DNA of 64,000 nt from the NCBI RefSeq assembly GCF_003610895.1, contig NZ_MCAS01000010.1, positions 1 to 64,000 of the forward strand, read 5' to 3'. A model generated the notes under the pieces. That model worked only from the letters and a program-made list of their open reading frames with translations, searched no databases and was not told the DNA's origin. A program made the translations under genes and the position numbers. The DNA comes from Paraburkholderia fungorum (lineage in GTDB: Bacteria; Pseudomonadota; Gammaproteobacteria; Burkholderiales; Burkholderiaceae). Position 1 is the stretch's first letter, and the number at the start of each line of letters is the position of its first letter. Below are positions 15,118 through 27,908 of this stretch, piece by piece.

Positions 15118-16053
15118 ATGAACCAATTGCTGGCCATGCGCGTCTTTCTGAGAGTCGCCGAGAACGGCTCTTTCGGGCGCGCAGCTGCGAGTCTCGATCT
15201 TTCCAATGCAGTGGTGACGCGCTATGTCGCTCTGCTCGAGACGCACCTCAACACTCGGCTCGTCAACCGGACCACACGCAGCGTGTCGCTCACCGAAGCC
15301 GGACTCGCCTATGCCGATGGCTGCCGGCAGCTTCTCGATCAACTGGACGCCGTCGAGTCCAGTATTTCCCAAAGTGCGAACGATCCGTCCGGCACGCTGA
15401 AACTGGTGGCGGTCGCCTCATTCTCGCTATTTGGATTGACGCCACTACTGCGGTGCTATCGCTTGCAGCACCCCAGGGTCAAACTCTCGGTCACGCTGCT
15501 GCACCGGCCGGTGGATCTGATTGAAGAGGGATTTGACGTCGGCATCGTGGTGCCTGGACAGGTCAGCGGCGGCACGTTGATCAAGCGCGCTCTGTTCAAG
15601 GTCGGGTCGGTGGCGGTTGCGTCGCCCACCTATCTGGCTGCGGCGGGCAAACCATTCACTCCAGCGCAACTTGTTGCGCACCCGTTTCTGGCACCGTCAT
15701 CCAGGATTCACAGCGCGCAGTGGTGCTTCGTCGACGAAGACGGCAAAGAGATCACCGTCAACATGAAAGCGAGCTACGCAGTCAACAACGCGGTGATGTT
15801 GCGCCAGGCGGCGCTTGCCGATATGGGCATTACGATCCTGCCCGAAAATCACGTCTCGGCGGATCTGATGAGCGGTGCGCTCGTACAGGTGCTGCCCGGC
15901 TACCGGATCAAAGATGCGGACAAGGAAGTCTCGCTGGTGTATCCCGGGCGTCGGCACGTGTCAGCTACGACGCGTTCGTTCGTAGAATTTACCGTCGACT
16001 ATTTTCGAAACAGGGCCGATTCGACGCTTTCATCGATATTTACGAACAGTTAA
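15118..16053 (+). CDS. LysR-family transcriptional regulator
   Basis: A 311-residue LTTR of the group that includes AaeR/DsdC-like regulators. The HTH is MNQLLAMRVFLRVAENGSFGRAAASLDLSNAVVTRYVALLETHLNTRLVNRTTRSVSLTEAG (residues 1-62), followed by a substrate-binding-type effector domain (about 90-295). The ATG at 15118 gives the canonical LysR N-terminus; the frame open from 14965 is too long. It is transcribed away from the porin and followed by a strong terminator, so it is a single-gene unit. Target and effector are unknown. Confidence 0.9.
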   Translation: MNQLLAMRVFLRVAENGSFGRAAASLDLSNAVVTRYVALLETHLNTRLVNRTTRSVSLTEAGLAYADGCRQLLDQLDAVESSISQSANDPSGTLKLVAVASFSLFGLTPLLRCYRLQHPRVKLSVTLLHRPVDLIEEGFDVGIVVPGQVSGGTLIKRALFKVGSVAVASPTYLAAAGKPFTPAQLVAHPFLAPSSRIHSAQWCFVDEDGKEITVNMKASYAVNNAVMLRQAALADMGITILPENHVSADLMSGALVQVLPGYRIKDADKEVSLVYPGRRHVSATTRSFVEFTVDYFRNRADSTLSSIFTNS

Positions 16054-16146
16054 TTGCGCATTTTGTAGTAAATCTTTTGCGCCGTCGCGATTATGCTTCC
16101 GGTTGCGAGAAGTGACTCCTTCATCGAGGGATGTCTCCAAATCTTT

Positions 16147-16174
16147 AACGCGGCTTCGGCCGCGTTTTTTTTCG
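16147..16174 (+). terminator. Rho-independent terminator after the LysR gene
   Basis: AACGCGGC, loop TTCG, GCCGCGTT followed by a run of Ts is a textbook UUCG-tetraloop terminator, about 94 nt after the LysR stop. Confidence 0.88.
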
Positions 16175-16288
16175 CCTGTCCGATTCGTCGGTTGGATTCG
16201 CGTCAGTTGGATTCGCTCTTGAGCACACGCCAATGCGATCGCTCAAGCAAGGCGCTACAGCCTCGTATTGCCGCTGCGCACGGCAACA

Positions 16289-20775
<4,487 letters not shown>

Positions 20776-20779
<4 letters not shown>

Positions 20780-21522
20780 GCGACTCTGCCCTGCTTGTGA
20801 GCGGAAGACGCGGCCTTTCGGCCCGACTTGCTGCAGAGAAATGAAAACAGCGCCCCGGCGGCCACGCCGCCCAGCAGAGGCGCAGCCCAGAACAGCCAGA
20901 GCTGGTCGAGTGCCCAGTCGCCGACGAACAGCGCCTGACTGGTAGAGCGAGCCGGATTGATCGAGCCGTTGGTCACCGGGATCGAAACCATGTACACGAT
21001 CATCAGACTCGCGCCGGCGATCAGCGGTGAGATCGGCCGCAACCGTCGCCGGCCGGCCACCATCAGACTTGCCATCACGAATGTGAACGACAGCACAAGC
21101 TCGACCACGAGCGCAGAATGAAGTTGATAGTCGGCCGGCGAATGGTCGCCAAAACCGTTCGCCGCGAATTCGCTCGCGGCCAGTTCAAAGCCGGGGCGGC
21201 CGCTCGCCACGTAAGCGAGCAGTGCCGCAGCGGCGATGGCCCCGAGAATCTGGGCGGCAATATAGGGCAGCAGATCCCGAACCGGGAAACGTTGCGCGAC
21301 GGTAAAGCCAATCGTGACAGCCGGGTTGAAGTGGGCACCGGAGGTGGCGCCGAATGCGTAACTCGCCGTGACAAGCGCAAGACCGAACGCGAGCGACACC
21401 TCGAGTACGCCGTATCCCTGCTGGAGTGCACCGGTGTTCAATACGATGCTGCCGCAACCGATGAACACCACCCATGCCGTTCCGCCCCCCTCGACCAACA
21501 ACCGTTTTCCTAGCGCTACCAT
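20776..21522 (-). CDS. Aquaporin (MIP family, AqpZ-like) with substituted filter
   Basis: A 248-residue six-helix channel closely resembling E. coli AqpZ, with both NPA loops (GAHFNPAVT, N66; GSINPARS, N189) and the AqpZ-like segments ASEFAANGFGDHSP and WALDQLWLFWAAPLLGG. Compared from memory with AqpZ, the aromatic/arginine filter F43-H174-T183-R189 becomes F46-Y177-G186-R192, so transport selectivity may differ from pure water. Start 21522 (MVALGKRLLVEGGG) has a GGGGGCGGA Shine-Dalgarno; the frame extends upstream to 21657 without family similarity. Its TGA overlaps the GTG of the hybrid kinase, implying coupled translation. Confidence 0.9.
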
Positions 21523-21766
21523 TCCGCCCCCAAGTCCTTGTGCAAATGGCAGACGGCGTCGCACTCCAGCCGCTGGACATCTGCCTGAATTTTCCAGGCT
21601 CGGCAGTACACCCCATCGCGAAATGACGGTTTCCGTCACGCGAATGTTGGGTGGCAAGCCTCAGCCAATTCAGAACTATGAAACGATGACGTCGCGCGAC
21701 CAATCAGAAGACTCCTAAAGTCCTAAGAAAAATGGACCTTTGAGAATCGGCTCCCTCACACCGTTG

Positions 21767-22411
21767 TCAGGCCAACCCTATCTGTCTCGCGTAGTCGATG
21801 AGGTCGTTTTCTGACTCGAGACCAAGCTTGCGCATCGCGCTGCGCTTCTGCGTGCTAATGGTCTTGCCGCTGCGTTGCAAACGCGCCGCGATCTCATGGA
21901 CTGCCAAACCTTGCACATAAAGCTGGAAGACTTCCCATTCACGTGCGCTCAGCACGCCCGCGCGAGGCTGCGGCGGCGCATCGGAGGCGTCTATCGCGAC
22001 GCGTGCCCGATCCGATAGATAGACGCCGCCTGCAATCGCTACCTCGATGGCATCGATCACCGACGTGGCGGTGTCGCGCTTGTCGACGATTCCGGCCACG
22101 CCCAGATGCAACAAGCCAGAAAGCATGTGCGCATGGCAAATCATCGTCAGGATGACGACGCGGGGATGCGGACGCGCCCGGAACAGGCGACGCAAAAAGG
22201 ACACGACGTTGCTGGCGCCGTCGATACCCGGCATACCAATATCCGACACGACAACGTCGCACGCATGGGTGTCGAGCAATTCGGCCAGCGTCTGGGTATC
22301 AGGCGCTTCGCCAACTATTTCGATGTGAGGTACCGATTGCAGCAGGCGCATCACGCCAACACGAACGCAATCGTGATCGTCGGCCACGATGACGCGGATC
22401 TTTTGTGACAT
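21767..22411 (-). CDS. NarL/BvgA-type response regulator 3
   Basis: A 214-residue regulator: receiver domain residues 1-120 (KIRVIVADDHDCVRVGV, phospho-Asp in VVVSDIGMPGIDG, VVILTM switch, VDKRD lysine) and LuxR-type HTH (about 145-208; LSAREWEVFQLYVQGLAVHEIAARLQRSGKTISTQKRSAMRKLGL). ATG 22411 gives the canonical MSQKIRVIVADDH start. It is the third of three paralogous regulators on the minus strand, 244 bp upstream of the aquaporin. Its HTH is nearly the same type as regulator 2, so overlapping targets are likely. Confidence 0.92.
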   Translation of the reverse strand: MSQKIRVIVADDHDCVRVGVMRLLQSVPHIEIVGEAPDTQTLAELLDTHACDVVVSDIGMPGIDGASNVVSFLRRLFRARPHPRVVILTMICHAHMLSGLLHLGVAGIVDKRDTATSVIDAIEVAIAGGVYLSDRARVAIDASDAPPQPRAGVLSAREWEVFQLYVQGLAVHEIAARLQRSGKTISTQKRSAMRKLGLESENDLIDYARQIGLA

Positions 22412-22522
22412 TTTTTGTTGTCTTATCGACTGGCACTCCCTGCACGTGACGTGCCTCCCCGGGATATGCCAAGTACATCTTCTGTTCGCCACACCACCGG
22501 ACTGGCGTGACGTCCCGTCGGC

Positions 22523-23215
22523 TTAACGCCGGTTCTGCAGACAATCTTCAGAGATCACGCCGTGCTCGACGGCGAAGCGGAACAGTTCCGCGTCACTGTG
22601 CAGACCGAGCTTGCGCATCGCGGTACATTTCTGCGCACTGATTGTCTTGACACTTCGCTCAAGGCGAGTGGCGATCTCTGTTACAGCAAGCCCTGAAGCA
22701 TATTGCGTGAACACCTCCAGTTCGCGGCGCGACAATACTTGCCGGACAAAATCGAAACGGTGCGCGACCGTTGCGTCGGCTATCTGCGATCGCACCACCG
22801 GTCCGAGATAACACTCGTGAGCCAGCGCGGTAACGATGGCCACGTGAATCAGATCGAGTCGGTCTCGTTTGCTGATCAGCGCATCGACACCGAGCGCGAT
22901 GACCTTTTTCAGTGCGGCCGCTTCGACTTCCATAGTGAGTACAACAAGCGCAACGTTCGGATAGCGCACCTTGAACTGCCTGACGGTTTCCAGTGCGCCG
23001 CCATGTAAGCCGCATGGCATATAGAGATCCATGAGAACTAGGTCACATGGAACGCGATCGACTTCTTCGAAAAGTTCTGTGGCGTCGGCAGCGCGGCCCA
23101 CAATCTGCATATCCGGATAGCCCGCCATCAGGTTCTCGATCGCCAACAGAACCAGTGGATGGTCGTCCGCAATGATGGTTCGAACTGGTGTGCTTGTGTC
23201 AGCGTTTTCGTTCAT
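22523..23215 (-). CDS. NarL/BvgA-type response regulator 2
   Basis: A 230-residue regulator with receiver (residues 10-130; VRTIIADDHPLVLLAIENLM, LVLMDLYMPCGLHG, LVVLTM, LISKRD) and LuxR HTH (about 155-215; LSRRELEVFTQYASGLAVTEIATRLERSVKTISAQKCTAMRKLGL). ATG 23215 has GGGGGAG upstream; the frame open to 23266 is not needed. It shares the ETI...KTIS-QK-AMRKLGL recognition-helix style with regulator 3. Gaps of 111 and 157 bp to its neighbours leave room for separate promoters. Confidence 0.92.
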   Translation of the reverse strand: MNENADTSTPVRTIIADDHPLVLLAIENLMAGYPDMQIVGRAADATELFEEVDRVPCDLVLMDLYMPCGLHGGALETVRQFKVRYPNVALVVLTMEVEAAALKKVIALGVDALISKRDRLDLIHVAIVTALAHECYLGPVVRSQIADATVAHRFDFVRQVLSRRELEVFTQYASGLAVTEIATRLERSVKTISAQKCTAMRKLGLHSDAELFRFAVEHGVISEDCLQNRR

Positions 23216-23372
23216 CGTCTTTTTTCTCCCCCATACCTTGATTTCCTGTCGCGCTCTCCGGCGCAACTGGGCCTGCCGCGATCATTCAACATACTTCGGG
23301 AGATAGAAATAAGAGCGCTCTGAAATGACTCAATGAACTTGCACGAATAATCGTTTAGCTATGCGATTTAAC

Positions 23373-24020
23373 TCAGATAACGCCATGCGCACGAATATAT
23401 GCAAAAAGACCGGGGTCATTCGTGACGCCGAGTTTAGTCATCGCTTCGCGTTTTCGGCGACTGACAGTTCGGTAATGGCATCCGAGCGCTACTGCGATCT
23501 CAGCGATCGATCGACCGCGCACGAACATGCTCACCACTTCGGCCTGTTTGCGCGACAAAGGCAAAACCGATGGCGGATCACACGCTTCGTCCCGGGGTCT
23601 GGCAAGCGCTTCGATGACGGAACGGCCAACGTAGACCTCGCCCTTGCCACTCGCCTCGATCGCAGACCACAGCTCGTCGGTCGTTTCCATCTTACTGAGC
23701 GTGCAAACTGCGCCATCCGACACGATGGCGCGCAGAATCTCAGTGTTTGTCAGAGCAGTCATCACGACGATTCGCAATGATGGCCACGCACATCGGATTC
23801 GCCTGACAAGATCAAGGCCGTCTTCAACCGCGCCGGACGCTTCCGGCATCGTCAGATCGGTGACGAGCACGTCGCACGGCGTACTCTGCAACAGTTTGAT
23901 CAACGAACCCGGCGTAAGCGCTTCGCCGACAACGGTGACACCGGCATGCATTTCCAATGCGGCTCGAACGCCAAGTAAAACGAAAGGATGATCGTCGGCC
24001 AGAATGACTCGAAGGTTCAC
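23373..24020 (-). CDS. NarL-type response regulator 1 (divergent HTH)
   Basis: A 215-residue regulator with a complete receiver (VNLRVILADDHPFVLLGVRAAL, VLVTDLTMPEASG, IVVMTAL, TLSKME) and a LuxR HTH whose recognition part reads GCHYRTVSRRKREAMTKLGV, clearly different from the KTIS(A/T)QK pattern of the two paralogues. GTG at 24020 is chosen because the receiver begins there (NLRVILADDHP) with GAGAG upstream; ATGs at 24050 and 24077 would add a tail without family support. First gene in the direction of transcription of the signalling cluster. Confidence 0.88.
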   Translation of the reverse strand: MNLRVILADDHPFVLLGVRAALEMHAGVTVVGEALTPGSLIKLLQSTPCDVLVTDLTMPEASGAVEDGLDLVRRIRCAWPSLRIVVMTALTNTEILRAIVSDGAVCTLSKMETTDELWSAIEASGKGEVYVGRSVIEALARPRDEACDPPSVLPLSRKQAEVVSMFVRGRSIAEIAVALGCHYRTVSRRKREAMTKLGVTNDPGLFAYIRAHGVI

Positions 24021-24391
24021 TATTATTTCTCTCGATTGTTGTAGGTGCATTCGGCGGACACGCAAGGGAAATCCCACTTGTCACGCGCTTGGCTTGATAG
24101 CCTCCAGGCTTGGAATGGCGAGTCAATGGCCGCCATAAGATCACCGCTACATTCGGGCGAGAATCGGAACGTTCCGAAACCGATAGACGATTTGATAGTC
24201 CATTGCAGTGCTATCAAACTGGAGATACGCAATTATGCAAACCGAATATGAGGGAGCTTTTCTCTCGCTGTTTTTCTCTCCGGTTGATTTCCAGCTAAAA
24301 AGTAATATCGCGACGAGAGCGCGTCCCGCCGCTCCCGTCGCATGAACAACACAACACCGGCAGCTTCATTCAGCCGGCCGTCATTACCCCA
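24021..24391. promoter_or_regulatory. Upstream region of the three-regulator cluster
   Basis: 371 bp with no credible gene, between the regulator 1 start and the stop of the MFS gene. It holds a perfect 8-bp dyad, TTTGATAG (24191-24198), N12, CTATCAAA (24211-24218), with a 20-bp centre spacing, 170-200 bp upstream of regulator 1. This is a candidate operator or autoregulation site. No RNA gene was recognised. Confidence 0.45.
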
Positions 24392-25708
24392 TCAGGTGGC
24401 ATCACAAGCGCGTACGGCTGCCAGCTTGCTCACGCGAGCCGCGCGCGGGAACACCGGTAATGCGATCAATGCGCACACACTGGCTACCGCCCACACCATC
24501 GGCCACGCGCCCACCGAGAGCAACAGCGGAATCGCGAGCGGCGTCACGAACAGCGTGAGAAAGACACACGTGTTGCCGATCGCGAGCGCGGTACCCGCGC
24601 GGCTCGTCCCCGCGAGCGTCGCGAGTTCAGTGAAGGCCACGCCATGCCATGCGGACGCGCTTATGCCGCCCAGCACGATCATCAGCGCGAACACCGCGGT
24701 CATCGCCGCATGATGCATGCCGGCCACGCCCGTCAACAGTGCAAGCGAGGCGAACAGCACTGCGGTCAATACACTGCAGGCGCGCATGTAAGCGCGTCGA
24801 TTACCGCGACGGTCGGTCCATGCACCGCTCCAGACCCGTGCAATTGCCGCGCCCAGTTGCACCGCCGCCATCGTCACGCTGATCGCCAGCACGCCGGCAC
24901 GGCTGAAGTCGTGAAGGAAAACGGTCCCGAACGTCACCACGGCAAGCTGCGGCACGCACAATGCTCCCGCGCCGAGCGCCACGCGCCATATGCTCACATC
25001 GCGTAACGGCGAAACCTTCGCTGGCGCCGCACCCACAGCCGCCGCGTTGTGAGCCGTACCCGTACCGTCGCCTGCGGCATGCGAAGGCTCGTGCAGCCAG
25101 CGCCATGCAAACACCGCCGTAACCGCGCACGCAAGGGCCAGTACGGTGTACGCGCTGGCAAAGCCAAATCTCGACGCGAGCACCGGCAAGACCAACGCCC
25201 CCAGACCACCGCCGGCCGGCACCGCGGTCTGCCGGATACTCATTGCGAGGCCACGTTCACCTTCGCGAAACCAGGCCATCACCGCACGGCCACTTGAACC
25301 GTTGACGCTGCCGCCGAGCAGGCCAACCAACAGCAGACCGAGCGCAAGCGTGGTCACGTTCGGCACATGTGCACCGGACGGCACCACGAACAACGCCAGC
25401 CCGGCCAGCGCCGCGGCAGTCGAGAGAAGTCCAAGCAGCAGCACACGGCGGTCGCCCCAACGGTCGGTCAGGAGTCCCCATGGCAACTCGCTGACGGCGA
25501 TGCCCAAACCGAGCATGCCCAGCACCAGCCCCAACCCCTCGTTGCCGAGGTGATAACCCGAACGCAAAAAAACGGCCGTGGTCGGAATCCCCGAGAAGGC
25601 GGCCGAAAAACTCGCATTCGCCGCAAAGCCGACGCCCAGCACCTTCCACCGGTGACTCGCCGCACGCTCACCCGGCATCCGCACGGCAGCAATCGAATCG
25701 TTTCCCAT
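24392..25708 (-). CDS. MFS transporter
   Basis: A 438-residue, 12-helix major-facilitator protein. Helix 1 has GVGFAANASFSAAFSGIPTTAVFLR, loop 2-3 carries ELPWGLLTDRWGDRRVLL (motif A), helix 4-5 has FREGERGLAMSIRQTAVPAGGGLGALVLP, and the second motif A copy is ARVWSGAWTDRRGNRRAYM. The substrate cannot be read. It is divergently transcribed from a LysR gene across 98 bp, a classic regulator-transporter pair, so it is probably controlled by that regulator. Confidence 0.85.
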   Translation of the reverse strand: MGNDSIAAVRMPGERAASHRWKVLGVGFAANASFSAAFSGIPTTAVFLRSGYHLGNEGLGLVLGMLGLGIAVSELPWGLLTDRWGDRRVLLLGLLSTAAALAGLALFVVPSGAHVPNVTTLALGLLLVGLLGGSVNGSSGRAVMAWFREGERGLAMSIRQTAVPAGGGLGALVLPVLASRFGFASAYTVLALACAVTAVFAWRWLHEPSHAAGDGTGTAHNAAAVGAAPAKVSPLRDVSIWRVALGAGALCVPQLAVVTFGTVFLHDFSRAGVLAISVTMAAVQLGAAIARVWSGAWTDRRGNRRAYMRACSVLTAVLFASLALLTGVAGMHHAAMTAVFALMIVLGGISASAWHGVAFTELATLAGTSRAGTALAIGNTCVFLTLFVTPLAIPLLLSVGAWPMVWAVASVCALIALPVFPRAARVSKLAAVRACDAT

Positions 25709-25806
25709 GACAACCTCCGCAATGAATGATTTGGAGGTATCCTACGGCTGAGCCAACCATCGGAAAAGCCGGAAAATCAGATGGCACCCATCGGATATAC
25801 CGAATC
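25709..25806. promoter_or_regulatory. Divergent MFS/LysR control region
   Basis: 98 bp. CCATCGGA occurs twice in direct orientation at 25757-25764 and 25788-25795, 31 bp apart (about three helical turns), the second within 20 bp of the LysR start. The spacing suits co-operative binding by a LysR tetramer, but typical T-N11-A symmetry is weak. Confidence 0.45.
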
Positions 25807-26700
25807 ATGAGTCAACGCGGATTTGATCTGGCACAGCTACGCACTTTCGTTGCCGTCGCCGAATCGGGCAGCATCTCGGCGGCCGCTGAGCGCGTGTTCC
25901 TATCGCAATCGTCGGTGAGCGAGCAGTTGAAGAAACTCGAGGAGCGCGCCGGCCAGCCGCTCTTCGTGCGCAGCAAGCAGGGCGTGTCTGCCACACCGGC
26001 CGGCAGCCGCCTGCTCGATCATGCGAGGCGCATCATCGCAATGAGCGAGGCGGCGTTCGAAGATCTGCAAGGCCGCTCACTCGACGGCGAACTGCGCATC
26101 GCCATCACGGACTACTACCGTCCGCTCGACATCGCGCGCATTCTCAAGCTGTTTTCGGAACAGCACCCGCGCCTCAAACTGCACGTCACCGTGCTGCCGA
26201 GCGCCGTGATCGACAGCAGCGCCGGCGACGACGTGTCGTACGACATCGGTCTCTCGTTGCGACTCGTCACCGGGAGCACGCGCGCCACCACCGGGCGCGC
26301 AAATGCTGGAGCGCAAAGCACGGTGGTGCGGCGTGAAAAACTGCTGTGGGTCTGCGCGGCCGACGCCAGTCCGTCGCCGGCCACGCCGTATCCACTGGTT
26401 TTGCTACCGTCGAGTTGCCAGCTGCAACGCTTCGTCGTGAAGCTTCTCGACGAACACAAGGTGCCGTATCTTGTGTCGCATTCGGCCTCCGGCGTAGCCG
26501 GGCTGCAACTGGCATTGAAAGCCGGGCTAGGCATTTCCTGCCTGAACGAATCGTCGATTGGCGGGGGCGTGGTGGCCTGCCCGCCAGGCGTCGGGTTACC
26601 CGCGTTGCCTGTTGTCGAGTTTCATCTGTTGCCAGGGCGAATCGGCGAAAGCGAACGCGTGAGTAATGCACGCGCTGCATTGATGCGCCTCTTTAGTTGA
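25807..26700 (+). CDS. LysR-family transcriptional regulator
   Basis: A 297-residue LTTR. HTH: FDLAQLRTFVAVAESGSISAAAERVFLSQSSVSEQLKKLEERAGQPLFVRSKQGVSATPAG (residues 6-65); effector domain from GELRIAITDYYRPLDIARILKLFSEQHPRLKLHV to the end, resembling the group with aromatic or organic-acid ligands. ATG 25807 gives the usual N-terminus; the extension to 25726 is the divergent promoter. Likely local regulator of the adjacent MFS transporter. Confidence 0.9.
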   Translation: MSQRGFDLAQLRTFVAVAESGSISAAAERVFLSQSSVSEQLKKLEERAGQPLFVRSKQGVSATPAGSRLLDHARRIIAMSEAAFEDLQGRSLDGELRIAITDYYRPLDIARILKLFSEQHPRLKLHVTVLPSAVIDSSAGDDVSYDIGLSLRLVTGSTRATTGRANAGAQSTVVRREKLLWVCAADASPSPATPYPLVLLPSSCQLQRFVVKLLDEHKVPYLVSHSASGVAGLQLALKAGLGISCLNESSIGGGVVACPPGVGLPALPVVEFHLLPGRIGESERVSNARAALMRLFS

Positions 26701-27191
26701 TGCCCCGGCCACCGATGCGCGCGGCGACTCATGAATATCAACAGAAATGTGAAGCAGCGCATCAATCGCATTCAATGACGCCACCCACTCGCAAATCAAC
26801 TGCAGAATAAGTATTGAAAGCGCGCTAATCGACGCCTATGCTGATCGAATACATCAGCAATTGGCCTGTCAATTTTTATTGACGCAACGGATAAATTCCT
26901 GCAACCTTCTACACACTTTCCGGACGCATCAAGCGTTACTACATCAACCCGAAAGCCGCCGCCCAACGGCGTACTCAGGCAGATCATCGCTTTGTAAAGA
27001 AGTGGCATCGCCGTATCGGTTCAACACTGCGCCTCCTTAATAAGTCAGTTTCGATTTGCTGTTCATGCAGTCGTTATAAAAGAAGAATTGGCAGGCTTGT
27101 CATGCATCGCTCATCGAATCCATACGTGAATTCACGAGCGAACGCGTGAGAAATAATTAGCGAAAATAACCGTTCCCCGACGAGGCCTGGC
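26701..27191. promoter_or_regulatory. Upstream region of the oxidase operon
   Basis: 491 bp without a credible gene. Two neighbouring dyads are visible: GCTGAT-N7-ATCAGC (26840-26858) and GTCAAT-TTTT-ATTGAC (26868-26883). A TATAAA -10-like box lies at 27075-27080, without a good -35. These are candidate sites for control of the cytochrome oxidase genes. They are not FNR boxes (TTGAT-N4-ATCAA): the half-sites are inverted relative to that pattern. Confidence 0.4.
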
Positions 27192-27908
27192 GTGCATCGT
27201 AGAACTATCGGATTTTCGATCCTGTTGGTGTTTTACGTCATGTTGAGTGGCGTGGCGTTTGCGGCCACTGACACACAAGGCGCGATGCCCTCCGCCATGG
27301 ACGAACGCGTGCGCGCCTGCACCTCGTGTCATGGCGTGCAAGGCCAGGGCCTGAACAACGACTACTTTCCCCGTATTGCCGGCAAACCAGCCGACTATCT
27401 GTTCAATCAGTTGACCGCGTTCCGTGACGGCGGCCGCACCTATCCACCGATGGGTTACCTGCTCGCGTTTCTGCCCGACGACTATCTGCGCAAGATCAGC
27501 CAGTACTTCGCAGACCTGCAACCGCCTTATCCCAATGCCGATCACACCGAAGTTGCGCCGGCGGTGCTCGCAGCCGGACAACGGCTCGTCACCCAAGGCG
27601 ACCCCGCACGCAAGATCCCGGCGTGCATCGCATGTCATGGAGCACGCATGACAGGTACGCAACCAGGCATTCCGGGCCTGCTCGGCCTGCATGCGAGTTA
27701 CATCGCCGGGCAGATGGGCACCTGGCGCTCGGGCACGCGTCACGCGCTTGCGCCGGACTGCATGCACTCGATCGCCGTCAAGCTGACCGACAAGGACATC
27801 ACCGCGGTATCGAGCTGGCTCGCGCGCCAGCCGCGCCCCGCCGATCCGCGGCCCGCGCCGGCGTCCGCAGAGCGGCTGCCGCTCGCATGCGGGAGTCAAC
27901 CGCAATGA
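27192..27908 (+). CDS. Dihaem cytochrome c (c4-like)
   Basis: A 238-residue periplasmic cytochrome c. A signal peptide (about 1-24, IGFSILLVFYVMLSGVAFA) precedes two c-type haem motifs, CTSCH and CIACH, each followed by the c4-type pattern (IAGKPADYLFNQLTAFRDG; LLGLHASYIAGQMGTWRSG) and distal Met candidates. GTG 27192 is preceded by GAGG. Its stop overlaps the ATG of the trihaem cytochrome (ATGA). Likely an electron carrier delivering to the ba3-type oxidase encoded downstream. Confidence 0.88.
   Translation: MHRRTIGFSILLVFYVMLSGVAFAATDTQGAMPSAMDERVRACTSCHGVQGQGLNNDYFPRIAGKPADYLFNQLTAFRDGGRTYPPMGYLLAFLPDDYLRKISQYFADLQPPYPNADHTEVAPAVLAAGQRLVTQGDPARKIPACIACHGARMTGTQPGIPGLLGLHASYIAGQMGTWRSGTRHALAPDCMHSIAVKLTDKDITAVSSWLARQPRPADPRPAPASAERLPLACGSQPQ

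Noticed and set aside
16147..16174. The same stem-loop as terminator of the hybrid kinase
   Set aside because: On the minus strand the stem is followed by AAAGAT rather than a T-run, so it serves only the LysR transcript convincingly.
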